Below are positions 1 through 7,466 of a stretch of 11,478 nucleotides of DNA, in pieces. The notes below the pieces were generated by a model. It did not search any database. It saw nothing but the letters and a program-made list of their open reading frames with translations, and was not told where the DNA came from. The translations under genes and the position numbers were made by a program. Numbering within the stretch: the first letter of the stretch is position 1; every line of letters begins with the position of its first letter. The stretch spans positions 1 to 11,478 of the forward strand of contig JAJXSZ010000067.1 of assembly GCA_021784255.1 (NCBI GenBank). Reading direction: 5' to 3'. The DNA is from Pseudomonadota bacterium. Lineage in GTDB: Bacteria; Pseudomonadota; Alphaproteobacteria; Acetobacterales; Acetobacteraceae.

Positions 1-901
1 GGGTGAGAACGGGCCATTCAACCTGAAGATTCCAGGCGTAGTCGTATTCACCGGTTTCCAGCACGGCGCGGGCCGCGGAGGTCGCGTCGCCGCCGCCCTT
101 CATTTCGAGTGCGTCGAAATAGGGCTTGTTGGGCTCGTGATAGTCCGTGTTGATCACCGCGGAGACAAACTCGCCCGGGCGAAAATCCTTGAACTTGAAG
201 GGACCGGTGCCGACGGGCTTGAGGTTGGCCGGCGCGGCGTGCGCCTTGGCGCCGATGAACGGCGCGAAAATGTGCTTGGGGATGATCATGCCGAGTGCGC
301 CGACGAAGGGGTCGGCCCAGAATGGCGTCGGCTTGTTGAACTCCACACGCACCGTGAAGTCGTCGACCTTGATCGCCTTGTTGTAGTTGTAGCTGCCCGA
401 GGTCACGGCCGCGGTCGCGGGGTTGCTTGCGTATTCCCAGTTGAAGACGACGTCATCGGCGCTAAAGGGCTGGCCGTCGTGCCACTTCACGCCCTGCTTG
501 AGCTTCCAGGTGACCGACTTGCCGTCCTTGGCGACGCCGCCGTTCTCCAGGCTCGGGATTTCCGCCGCGAGCTGTGGCACGAGGTTGCCCTCGGCGTCCC
601 AGCCGGCCAGCGGCTCATAGAAAATGCGGCTGCCGTCCTGGTCCTTGGTGCCGGTCGCGAAATGCGGATTGAGCAGTGTCGGGGCCTGCCACCAGAGCAA
701 CTTCAGCGTTCCGCCGCCGCCGCGCTTGGTCGGCTTGTAGGTGAACGGCGTTGCCGCCATCGCCACGCCGCTCAGCGAGAGGATCTGGTTGGCAAACGGC
801 GCTGCAATGCCGACCGCGGCCATGCGCTCGATGAAGCCGCGCCGCGACAGGCGCCCGTGCTTCACATTGCTGATAAGGCGGCGCAGATCGGTCTCGTCCA
901 T
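1..901 (-). CDS. ABC transporter substrate-binding protein, family 5 (peptide/nickel type), 3' part missing
   Basis: Binds a solute, probably a peptide or similar compound, in the periplasm and delivers it to an ABC importer. The 300 visible residues start with a cytoplasmic-looking stretch, MDETDLRRLISNVKHGRL, then a twin-arginine motif S19-R-R-G-F-I24 and a hydrophobic run (about 27-50) ending in AMAA, so Tat export is likely. The mature part begins near residue 51 and contains the family 5 signature around residues 132-153: WKLKQGVKWHDGQPFSADDV. Other typical pieces are LLWWQAPTLLNPHF and YEPLAGWD. The frame stays open to base 1, so about half of a usual 500-600 residue protein is outside the window. 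I chose the ATG at 901 because a GGGGG run lies 5 bases upstream. An in-frame ATG at 913 is possible but has a poorer ribosome site. Permease and ATPase genes would be expected beyond the left edge. The substrate cannot be told from this part. Confidence 0.9.
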   Translation of the reverse strand, partial: MDETDLRRLISNVKHGRLSRRGFIERMAAVGIAAPFANQILSLSGVAMAATPFTYKPTKRGGGGTLKLLWWQAPTLLNPHFATGTKDQDGSRIFYEPLAGWDAEGNLVPQLAAEIPSLENGGVAKDGKSVTWKLKQGVKWHDGQPFSADDVVFNWEYASNPATAAVTSGSYNYNKAIKVDDFTVRVEFNKPTPFWADPFVGALGMIIPKHIFAPFIGAKAHAAPANLKPVGTGPFKFKDFRPGEFVSAVINTDYHEPNKPYFDALEMKGGGDATSAARAVLETGEYDYAWNLQVEWPVLT

Positions 902-948
902 GATAGCCCCCATGTCTTCGTTCTGCCGCTTCGTCGTTCGCGCGAGCA

Positions 949-974
949 GCGGCCGGGGAACGATCCCCGGCCGC
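949..974. repeat. perfect 10-bp inverted repeat in the leader of the transporter gene
   Basis: The arms GCGGCCGGGG (949-958) and CCCCGGCCGC (965-974) are perfectly complementary around the 6-base loop AACGAT. The element lies 48-73 bases upstream of the ATG at 901 of the substrate-binding protein gene. As RNA from the minus strand it would be a very stable GC hairpin without a following U-run, so a simple intrinsic terminator is unlikely. It may be a leader hairpin or a dimeric operator. A candidate -35-like TTGACC on the minus strand (complement of 1026-1031) lies further upstream, but I see no good -10 partner. Confidence 0.6.
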
Positions 975-1139
975 CGGACCGCGGTGGCGTCGGCTGGACA
1001 AAACCCAAGCAGAAACCCGACTGACGGTCAATGCTGATGCGAGGAAATCGCAGAGCTTACGGCGGCTTCATCTTCGGCTCGCGCCGGCCCCGGGCGGGAC
1101 AGATCGCCGCTGGACAGAGCCGTGCGCGTAGATGAAACT

Positions 1140-1151
1140 TGCTGCGCAGCA
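1140..1151. promoter_or_regulatory. 12-bp palindrome next to the small-gene ribosome binding site
   Basis: TGCTGCGCAGCA is a perfect palindrome ending at the first base of the AGGGAG ribosome binding site (1151-1156) of the small membrane protein gene. It has no loop, so it resembles a site for a dimeric DNA-binding protein more than a hairpin. Twelve-base palindromes also arise by chance in GC-rich DNA, so a regulatory role is only a suggestion. Confidence 0.25.
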
Positions 1152-1163
1152 GGGAGTGCTTCG

Positions 1164-1352
1164 ATGGATTTTTTCGAGACTTGGTTCGGCATCCATCCCG
1201 ATCACGGCACCGGCTCTCTCGAGGCGGTGTGGGTCCTCGCGATCCTGGCGGTGCTTGGCGCGTTCCTGATGCGCCGGCGCATCGGGGACCATGTGCGGGC
1301 CCGGGTCCGGGCTCGTGTCCGGGCCTGGACGCGCACGCACAACCGGCGCTGA
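1164..1352 (+). CDS. small single-pass membrane protein, 62 residues, function unknown
   Basis: I do not recognise a named family. The ATG at 1164 is preceded by a good ribosome site, AGGGAG (1151-1156), with 7 bases of spacing. An upstream ATG at 1122 in the same frame lacks such a site. The protein begins MDFFETWFGIHPDHGTGSLE, then has a hydrophobic segment at about residues 21-36 (AVWVLAILAVLGAFLM), followed directly by RRR and a very basic tail. The positive-inside rule predicts N-outside, C-cytoplasmic topology. The tail contains VRAR VRAR VRAW (44-55), encoded by a 12-base tandem repeat. The gene is divergent from the transporter gene and convergent with the small exported protein gene, so it is probably transcribed alone. 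The good ribosome site, the clear membrane segment and the lack of any competing frame support it as real, but it could be missed by annotation pipelines. Confidence 0.7.
   Translation: MDFFETWFGIHPDHGTGSLEAVWVLAILAVLGAFLMRRRIGDHVRARVRARVRAWTRTHNRR
1293..1328 (+). repeat. three 12-base tandem repeats encoding VRAR/VRAR/VRAW
   Basis: The units are GTGCGGGCCCGG (1293), GTCCGGGCTCGT (1305) and GTCCGGGCCTGG (1317). They differ at a few positions, several of them synonymous. They lie in frame near the end of the 62-residue membrane protein gene and lengthen its basic cytoplasmic tail. Confidence 0.65.
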
Positions 1353-1362
1353 ACAGACAGGC

Positions 1363-1378
1363 GGGCCGCTTCGGTCCC
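1363..1378. terminator. weak hairpin between convergent genes
   Basis: GGGCCG (1363-1368) can pair with CGGTCCC (1372-1378) with one bulged T and a CTT loop. It sits in the 28-base gap between the convergent ends of the small membrane protein gene and the exported protein gene. A second small stem, CCCGG/CCGGG (1376-1380 and 1388-1392), overlaps the stop codon of the minus-strand gene. Neither has a U-run, so termination here is only a possibility. Confidence 0.25.
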
Positions 1379-1380
1379 GG

Positions 1381-1866
1381 TTACTTGCCGGGCGGCGTCC
1401 TTGAGAAGACGACGCGCAAATAGGCATCCGGCCGCATCTTGGCGTGGAATACAGGGCCGTTCGCCAGCACCGGGTCGCCCGTGTCGTGGGCGCCGGCCAC
1501 CAGCAGCTTGATCAGCTGCGTGTTCCGCTCGGGCCGGCGCAGCGGCAGGAAGATCGGTCCCTGGTAGCCCGTGGAAAACTCCATCACCGCGCGAATGCCG
1601 GGACTGCGGGGCACCAGCGTCAGGTAGGCGCCGCTGGCGACGAACATGACCTGAAGATGGAAGTTCTGCGCCTCTCTGCCGATGACGAGCGCAAAGGTGG
1701 TGCCGCAGCCGCTGGGCGGGCAGGGCAGGCGGATCGGCGTGCCGACAGCCCGGTCGCGCGGACCGACCTGCTGCAGCGTCACGTTCCAGGGAGCGGGTGT
1801 CGGCGCTGCGGCGAGCAGAGGCAACGCCAGCAGCGCGGCAGCGAGCCGGCTAGGCCGCGCCAGCAC
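1381..1866 (-). CDS. small exported protein of unknown function, 161 residues, GTG start
   Basis: I do not recognise the family. From the GTG at 1866 the protein starts (M)LARPSRLAAALLALPLLAAA, a clear signal peptide with arginines 4 and 7, a hydrophobic core and likely cleavage after the AAA at 19-21. The mature part is about 140 residues, has two cysteines in PCPPSGC (C49, C54) that could form a disulfide in the periplasm, and ends in SRTPPGK. No further membrane segment is seen. The frame opens upstream to an ATG at 1968, but that start would put about 34 arginine/proline-rich residues in front of the signal peptide and would overlap glnD by over 100 bases, so GTG at 1866 is preferred. It overlaps the last 17 bases of glnD, which suggests translational coupling and co-transcription as the last gene of the mutS-glnD unit. 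A link to nitrogen control is not shown by the sequence. Confidence 0.72.
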   Translation of the reverse strand: MLARPSRLAAALLALPLLAAAPTPAPWNVTLQQVGPRDRAVGTPIRLPCPPSGCGTTFALVIGREAQNFHLQVMFVASGAYLTLVPRSPGIRAVMEFSTGYQGPIFLPLRRPERNTQLIKLLVAGAHDTGDPVLANGPVFHAKMRPDAYLRVVFSRTPPGK

Positions 1867-4717
1867 GGCGGCGGCGGCGCGGAACGGGTTGCTGCGCGTG
1901 GCCGGTCTCCTCCGGGCCTTCCAGGGCGGCAAGCAACGCCTCGCGCAGGGTTTCGAGACGACGGTCATTCTCGACCTTCAGGCCAAACACGTCCTTGACA
2001 TAGAACACGTCGACCGCGCGCACGCCATAGGTCGTCACGTGAGCGGAAGCAATTTGCAGCCCGGCCTGGCTGATCGCTGCCGTCACGTCGTGCAGCAGCC
2101 CTGGGCGGTCGCGGCCGTTCACCTCGACCAGGGTGTGGGTGTTGGAGGCGTGGTTGTCGATGACGACGCGCGGCGGCACGTGGATCGCGCGCACCCGCCG
2201 GCCGAGCAGGGCGCTCGAGACACGACGAATTTCGGCGGCGAAGCGCAGCCGGCCGGAGAGCGCCTGCTCGATGAGGACCGCGAGGCGGGCGAGACGCGAG
2301 GGCTGGTCGAAGGCACCGCCGGCGGCGTCCTGGATCCAGAACGTGTCGAGCGCCATGCCGTTGGTGAGCGTGTGGATGCGGGCATCCACGATCGAGGCGC
2401 CGGCGACCGCGAGCCCACCCGCGATCTTGCTGAACAGGCCGGCATGGTCCGCGGCATAGACCGTGACCTCGGTGACCGCGCGCGCCGGCAGCGGCTGGGT
2501 TTCCACAGTGAGCGGCAGGCCACGCGCCTCGGCATCGCGGATCAGTCGGGCGTGGCGGGCATGTGTTTCCGGATCGAAACCAAGCCAGTAGCCCGGATAG
2601 CCAAGGGCATGGAAGCGCGCGATGTCGTCGGCCGACCAGTCGGGCAGCAGCAATGCCGCGGCTTCCTTCGCGCGGGCCACGCGCACGTCGCGCTCGCCGG
2701 TGGAAAGCCCGCCAGCCAGCACCTCGGCGACGCGGCCGTAGAGTTCGCGCAGCAGCGTCGCTTTCCAGCCGTTCCATACCTTGGGCGAGACGGCGCGCAT
2801 GTCGGCGACGGTGAGGATCAGCAACAGCTTCAGTCGCTCCGGCGACTGCACGGTCTCGACCAGGTCGAGGATGGTCTTGGGGTCGTCGATGTCGCGCTTG
2901 AACGCGGTCTGGCTCATCAGCAGGTGATGCAGCACCAGCCAGGAGACCATCTCGGTCTCCTCGGCGGAAAGGCCGAGCGAGGGGCCGATGCTGAGCGCCA
3001 GTTCTGCGCCGATCTCGGAATGATCGCCGCCGCGCCCCTTGGCGACGTCGTGCAGCAGCACCGCGACGTAGAGTGCCCGGCGCGACTGCACGTGGTCGAA
3101 GAGGCTCGAGGCGACGGGCGCGATTTCCGACAGCTCGCCACGTTCGAGCTTGTTGAGGATCCGCACCGCCTCGATGGTGTGCTCGTCGACGGTGAAGATG
3201 TGGTAGGTGTCGAACTGCATCTGCCCGACGATGCGGGCCCAGTCCGGCAGCAGGCGGCCGATCAGCCCCGCCTCGTTCATGATGGCGAGCCAGCGTGCGC
3301 CGTCGGGCTGGCCATGCGCGGAATCGCGACCGCAGAGCAGCTCGATGAAAATCGCCCCGGCCTCCGGATCGCCACGCAGATCGAGCGCACGGCGCTCGTG
3401 GCGGATCAGCGCCCGCATCGCCAGCGGATGCAGCTCGAGCCGCCGGTCGCGGGCGATACGCAGCATGCGCAGCATCTGGATCGGCCGTTCGGCGAAGTCG
3501 CGCGGGTCGGCCGGCATGAGGCGCCCGTCGGCAAGCACGAAGCCGGCCTCGGCCAGATCGGCATCGGTGCGTCCGGCGATGGCGGGCGCACCGAGGGCGG
3601 CGCGGATCAGCGCCGGCTCGAAGACATGGGTGAGCCGCGTGACCTCCCGCGCGGTCAGGAAGTAGTGGCGCATGAAGCGCTCGACGCCGTCCTGGCGGCC
3701 GTGGCGCGTATAGCCCATCCGGGCGCCGACCACGGGCTGGAGGTCGAAGGTCAGGCGTTCCTCGGCGCGGCCGGCGACGTAGTGGAGGTGAAAGCGCAGC
3801 GTCCACAGGAAGTCCAGCGCACGGCGCGCCTGGCGCAGCTCGACCTGGGTCAGCAGTCCTTCGGTGGCATTCGCGGCATCGACGATGGTGTCGAACTCGC
3901 GCAGCCCGAAGGCATAGCGCGCGAGCCAGTAGATCGTCTGCAGGTCGCGCAGCCCACCGCGGCCTTCCTTGATGTTGGGCTCGACGACGAAGGGCGAGTC
4001 GCCGAAGCGGCGATGGCGGGCGGCGCGCTCGGCCTGCTTGGCGGCGATGTAGCCGGCGGCCCCGTCTTCGGCGCAGGCGGCGGCAAAGGCGCTGATGAAA
4101 TCGGCGAAGATCGCGGCATCGCCAGCGAGCAGCCGGGCGTCGAGGAGCGAGGTGCGGATCGTCGCGTCGTGGCGTGCCTCGGCGATGCAGTCGGCGATGG
4201 AGCGTGTGGCATGGCCGACCCGCAGGCCCAGATCCCACAGAAAGTAGAGCATGAAGGAGACCACCGCATTGGTCTCCTCGCCAGGCGCCTCGGCGGTGAG
4301 GAAAAGCAGGTCGATGTCACTGAAAGGGGCAAGCAGGCTGCGGCCGAACCCGCCGGTTGCGGCGAGCGTCAGTGCTGGCTGGGGAGCGGGCTCAGCCTGC
4401 TGCGTCAGGGCATAGGTGAACAGCGACCGGATCAGCCCGTCATGCAGACGGGCGAGCTGGCGCGCCGCGGCAAGCCCGGTGACATTCCCGGCCTCGAAGC
4501 TGTCGCGCACCGCCGCCTGGATATGCGCGAGCTGACGGCGGAACGCGCCGAGCACGTCGTCGCGCGCGGGCCTGGCGCCGTCCTCGCCCGTCGCTGTGGC
4601 TTCGGCGAGCTGGAGGCGTATCTGCTCGACGGCTCGCTCAAACTCGCCGGCCGCGGCGTGTTCCTCCGCGGCGGTGGGGGCCTGAGCGCTTCCAGCGAGG
4701 GCGGAGGGTTGGGACAT
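1850..4717 (-). CDS. glnD: bifunctional PII uridylyltransferase/uridylyl-removing enzyme GlnD
   Basis: The cytoplasmic nitrogen sensor: it adds UMP to PII proteins (GlnB/GlnK) when glutamine is low and removes it when glutamine is high, thereby controlling glutamine synthetase and nitrogen gene expression. The 955 residues show the usual order. The nucleotidyltransferase motif is GGFGRS (122-127) with SDID (133-136), giving the metal-binding aspartates 134 and 136. A GlnD-type linker domain includes EPNIKEGRGGLRDLQTIYWL (246-265). The HD hydrolase domain has H513, LLHDVAKGRGGDHSE (H556-D557, H566), HH at 597-598 and D639. Two ACT domains follow: TEVTVYAADHAGLFSKIAG at about 749-767 and VNGRDRPGLLHDVTAAI at about 866-882. 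All catalytic positions I can check are present. The protein is somewhat longer than the E. coli one (890), as is common in alphaproteobacteria, with an alanine-rich N-terminus and a basic RRRRR end. The ATG at 4717 shares one base with the mutS stop (TGATG) and has no clear ribosome site of its own, so it is probably translated by coupling to mutS. Confidence 0.96.
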   Translation of the reverse strand: MSQPSALAGSAQAPTAAEEHAAAGEFERAVEQIRLQLAEATATGEDGARPARDDVLGAFRRQLAHIQAAVRDSFEAGNVTGLAAARQLARLHDGLIRSLFTYALTQQAEPAPQPALTLAATGGFGRSLLAPFSDIDLLFLTAEAPGEETNAVVSFMLYFLWDLGLRVGHATRSIADCIAEARHDATIRTSLLDARLLAGDAAIFADFISAFAAACAEDGAAGYIAAKQAERAARHRRFGDSPFVVEPNIKEGRGGLRDLQTIYWLARYAFGLREFDTIVDAANATEGLLTQVELRQARRALDFLWTLRFHLHYVAGRAEERLTFDLQPVVGARMGYTRHGRQDGVERFMRHYFLTAREVTRLTHVFEPALIRAALGAPAIAGRTDADLAEAGFVLADGRLMPADPRDFAERPIQMLRMLRIARDRRLELHPLAMRALIRHERRALDLRGDPEAGAIFIELLCGRDSAHGQPDGARWLAIMNEAGLIGRLLPDWARIVGQMQFDTYHIFTVDEHTIEAVRILNKLERGELSEIAPVASSLFDHVQSRRALYVAVLLHDVAKGRGGDHSEIGAELALSIGPSLGLSAEETEMVSWLVLHHLLMSQTAFKRDIDDPKTILDLVETVQSPERLKLLLILTVADMRAVSPKVWNGWKATLLRELYGRVAEVLAGGLSTGERDVRVARAKEAAALLLPDWSADDIARFHALGYPGYWLGFDPETHARHARLIRDAEARGLPLTVETQPLPARAVTEVTVYAADHAGLFSKIAGGLAVAGASIVDARIHTLTNGMALDTFWIQDAAGGAFDQPSRLARLAVLIEQALSGRLRFAAEIRRVSSALLGRRVRAIHVPPRVVIDNHASNTHTLVEVNGRDRPGLLHDVTAAISQAGLQIASAHVTTYGVRAVDVFYVKDVFGLKVENDRRLETLREALLAALEGPEETGHAQQPVPRRRRRAGAA

Positions 4718-7365
4718 CAGGTGGTTTCTGCCGGGTCATTCTCGCCCGCGGCAGCCAGCGATTTCAAGCGGTACAGCGCGTCGAGCGCCTCGCGGGGGGA
4801 GAGCCGGTCCGGGTCGATGCCGGCCAGTGCCCAGGCCAGCGGATCGGCGGGCGGCGGCTGGGAGGCGGCGGCGGGCGCCGGAGGGGCGGCGAACAGCGGC
4901 AGCGCCGCAGCCTCGGTGAGCTTGCCCGTCCGCGCTTCCAACGCCGCGAGAATCTCGCCGGCGCGGCGCAACACCGGCTCTGGCACGCCGGCGAGCCGCG
5001 CCACCTGGACGCCCCAGGAGCGGCCGGCAGCCCCCGGCGCGACCTCGTGCAGGAACACCACCTCGCCCTTCCATTCCCGCACCCGCATCGCGTGCGGCGA
5101 GAGTTCGGCGAGCTCCACGCCGAGCTCGGCCAGTTCGTGGAAATGGGTGGCGAAGATGGTGCGGCAGCGGGCGCGGTGATGCAGCGCCTCCAGCACCGCC
5201 CAGGCGATCGCGAGACCGTCGAGCGTCGCGGTGCCGCGGCCGATCTCGTCGACGATGACGAGGCTGCGCGGTCCCGCCTGGTGCAGGAAGGCCGCGGTCT
5301 CCGTCATCTCCACCATGAAGGTGCTGCGACCGCGCGCGAGGTCGTCGGCACCGCCGACGCGTGAGAACAGGCGGTCCACCAGCCCGATGCTCGCTGATTT
5401 TGCCGGCACGGGCAGGCCCGCCTGCGCCAGGACCACGGCGAGCGCGTTCTGCCGCAGGAAGGTGGATTTGCCCGCCATGTTGGGGCCCGTCAGCAGCAGC
5501 ACCCGGCGCCCGGGCGAGAGGTCGCAATCGTTGGGAACGAAGGCGGCACGGTTCTCCGCGAGTGCCGCTTCGACCACCGGATGCCGCCCCGCCTCAATGC
5601 GAAACACCGTGGTCGCGGCGATCTGCGGGCAGCACCAGGCGCCCGATTCGGCGAGGCTTGCGGCGGATTGCAGCGCATCGGCCTCGGCCAGCGCCGCGGC
5701 GCTGGCGGCAAGCAGCTCCTGTTCGGCAAGTGTCTCGTCCACCAGTGCGCGGAAGATCAGCGCCTCGCGGGCAGCGGCGCGCGACTCGGCTTCGGCGATG
5801 CGGCGGTCGAGTTCGGACAGTTCCGGCGCGGTGAAGCGCGCGCCATTGGCCATGCCCTGGCGCAAGGCGAGCTCGGGAAAGCCTCGCAGCTTCTCGGTCG
5901 CGGTGGCGGGAACCTCGATCACGTAGCCGAGCTGGGCGTGATGGCGGATCTTCAGGCTGGCAACGCCGTAGCGCTGGGCGAGGCCGGTCTGCATGCCGGC
6001 GATGACCCGGCGGGAATCGTCGCGCAGCCGGCGTTCCGCATCGAGTTCGCCGTCGAAACCCTGGGCGATGGCACCCGGTTCGGGGCGCGGCGGCGCCGGC
6101 TCTGCGAGTGCCGCGGCGAGGCGATCGTGCAGCGGCATGCCGACGCGCATCGCCGACGCGGCGTCGGCCAGCAGTCCCCGGCCTTCGAGATGGGGCGCAC
6201 CGGCGAGCGCGGCAGCCGCGTTGTGGGCGGCCCGGATGCCGTCGCGGATGGCCAGGAGGTCGCGTGGCGAGCCGCGGCCGAGGGAAAGGCGCGAGAGGGC
6301 GCGGGCCATGTCCGGCGCGGTGCGCAGCGCCTCGCGCAGGCGGCGCGCCGCCTCGGGCTCGGCGAGCAGCCACCGCCAGGCCAGCTGGCGAGCCTCGATC
6401 GGTTCCGCCTCGGCGAGCGGCGCGGCAAGCCAGGATTCGAGCAGGCGGGCGCCGGCCGCGGTGCGGGTCCGGCGGACGGTGGCGAGCAGCGTATGGGTGC
6501 TGCCGCCGTCGCGTGCGCGCAGGATCTCGAGGCTTGCGGCCGTCGCGGCGTCCATCTCCAGCCGGCCGGTGCCGCCGGCCCGGGTGGGACGCGATAGGCG
6601 GGGCAGGCGCCCGGACTGGGTGGCGCGGACATAGTCGAGCGCCATCGCGGCGGCCTGCGCTTCGGCGTCCGTGAAGCTGGCGAAAGCATCGATGCTGGCG
6701 ACATCGTAGGCGGCGGCGACGCGCCGGCGCGCGGTCGCGATATCGGGGATCGCCGTCGCGGGGGCGCGGCGGGCGGCGAAGGCGTCGAGCGCCAGGGCCG
6801 CAGGCGCCAGGATCTCGGCGGGGTCGAGGCGGGCCACCAGCTCGGCGAGCCGCGGTCTCGCCGCCGTCGTGGTTTCGAACTGGCCGGTGGAGATATCGAG
6901 CCAGGCCGCTCCGATCGTTTCCCGATCCGCAACGAGGGCGAGAAGCCAATTGGGCCGCGCCGCTTCGAGCAGCGTGTCCTCGGTGAGCGTGCCGGGGGTG
7001 ACCAGGCGCACGACCTCGCGCCTTATCGGCGTGCGGCCCTTGCCGGGCGGCTCCATCTGCTCGGCGATGGCGACGCGGAAGCCGCGGCGGATCAGGCGCT
7101 GGAGATAGGTCTCCGCGGCGTGGACCGGTACGCCGCACATCGGGATCGGGCGGTCCGCATGGGTGCCGCGATGGGTGAGCGCGATGTCGAGCGCGGCCGC
7201 CGCCGCCTCGGCGTCCTCGAAGAACAGCTCGTAGAAATCTCCCATGCGAAAGAAGACGAGGGCATCCGGCTGCGCCGCCTTGGCCGCGAACCATTGCGCC
7301 ATGGCCGGGGTCGCTGCCGTTTTCGCTTCCGGGTTGGCGGGCGGGTGCTGGGAGGGAAGCTGCAT
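4717..7365 (-). CDS. mutS: DNA mismatch repair protein MutS
   Basis: Recognises mispaired or looped bases in newly replicated DNA and starts methyl- or nick-directed repair with MutL. From the ATG at 7365 the protein has 882 residues (E. coli 853). The mismatch-binding domain carries RMGDFYELF, with the Phe-x-Glu pair F44 and E46. Connector, lever and clamp regions follow. The ATPase domain has Walker A GPNMAGKST (627-635), a following STFMVEM segment, Walker B VIVDEIGRGT (D706-E707) and the ATHFHELAEL motif. The end, DRLSPREALDALYRLKSL, matches the C-terminal tetramerisation/helix-turn-helix region and shows the gene is complete. The frame is open to an ATG at 7467, but that start would overlap the divergent maeB start and precede the conserved N-terminus by 34 unrelated residues, so 7365 is chosen (a GGTG lies just upstream). 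It is the first gene of a unit with glnD and the exported protein gene. The 101-base gap to maeB must hold both promoters. Confidence 0.97.
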   Translation of the reverse strand: MQLPSQHPPANPEAKTAATPAMAQWFAAKAAQPDALVFFRMGDFYELFFEDAEAAAAALDIALTHRGTHADRPIPMCGVPVHAAETYLQRLIRRGFRVAIAEQMEPPGKGRTPIRREVVRLVTPGTLTEDTLLEAARPNWLLALVADRETIGAAWLDISTGQFETTTAARPRLAELVARLDPAEILAPAALALDAFAARRAPATAIPDIATARRRVAAAYDVASIDAFASFTDAEAQAAAMALDYVRATQSGRLPRLSRPTRAGGTGRLEMDAATAASLEILRARDGGSTHTLLATVRRTRTAAGARLLESWLAAPLAEAEPIEARQLAWRWLLAEPEAARRLREALRTAPDMARALSRLSLGRGSPRDLLAIRDGIRAAHNAAAALAGAPHLEGRGLLADAASAMRVGMPLHDRLAAALAEPAPPRPEPGAIAQGFDGELDAERRLRDDSRRVIAGMQTGLAQRYGVASLKIRHHAQLGYVIEVPATATEKLRGFPELALRQGMANGARFTAPELSELDRRIAEAESRAAAREALIFRALVDETLAEQELLAASAAALAEADALQSAASLAESGAWCCPQIAATTVFRIEAGRHPVVEAALAENRAAFVPNDCDLSPGRRVLLLTGPNMAGKSTFLRQNALAVVLAQAGLPVPAKSASIGLVDRLFSRVGGADDLARGRSTFMVEMTETAAFLHQAGPRSLVIVDEIGRGTATLDGLAIAWAVLEALHHRARCRTIFATHFHELAELGVELAELSPHAMRVREWKGEVVFLHEVAPGAAGRSWGVQVARLAGVPEPVLRRAGEILAALEARTGKLTEAAALPLFAAPPAPAAASQPPPADPLAWALAGIDPDRLSPREALDALYRLKSLAAAGENDPAETT

Positions 7366-7408
7366 GCTCACCGCATAGCGGTATCGCCGCAGATGCGAAA
7401 CGGCTGAC

Positions 7409-7436
7409 TTGCAGTGGCCCGCAAGCACGGCACAAT
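7409..7436 (+). promoter_or_regulatory. candidate maeB promoter
   Basis: TTGCAG (7409-7414) and CACAAT (7431-7436) are spaced by 16 bases and resemble a housekeeping -35/-10 pair, about 30 bases upstream of the maeB ATG. CTTGC (7408-7412) and GCAAG (7421-7425) form a small inverted repeat overlapping the -35 side, which might be an operator. The match is moderate and no start site can be seen directly. The same 101-base gap must also contain the mutS promoter on the other strand, for which I found no clear boxes. Confidence 0.35.
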
Positions 7437-7466
7437 GGATGTCAGAAAGTCTGGGGAAACAATCCA

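Noticed and set aside
137..1024. 295-codon plus-strand frame opposite the transporter gene
   Set aside because: The minus-strand frame carries the family 5 signature and a Tat signal, while this frame has no recognisable motif.
1867..1968. Upstream ATG extending the exported protein
   Set aside because: The extension is Arg/Pro-rich, would bury the signal peptide 34 residues inside, and lies wholly in glnD coding sequence.
1682..5179. Very long open frame on the plus strand (1165 codons) opposite glnD and part of mutS
   Set aside because: It is antisense to two genes with full sets of family motifs, has a low-complexity, Arg/Gly/Asp-rich composition and no recognisable domain. Long antisense frames are common in GC-rich genes.
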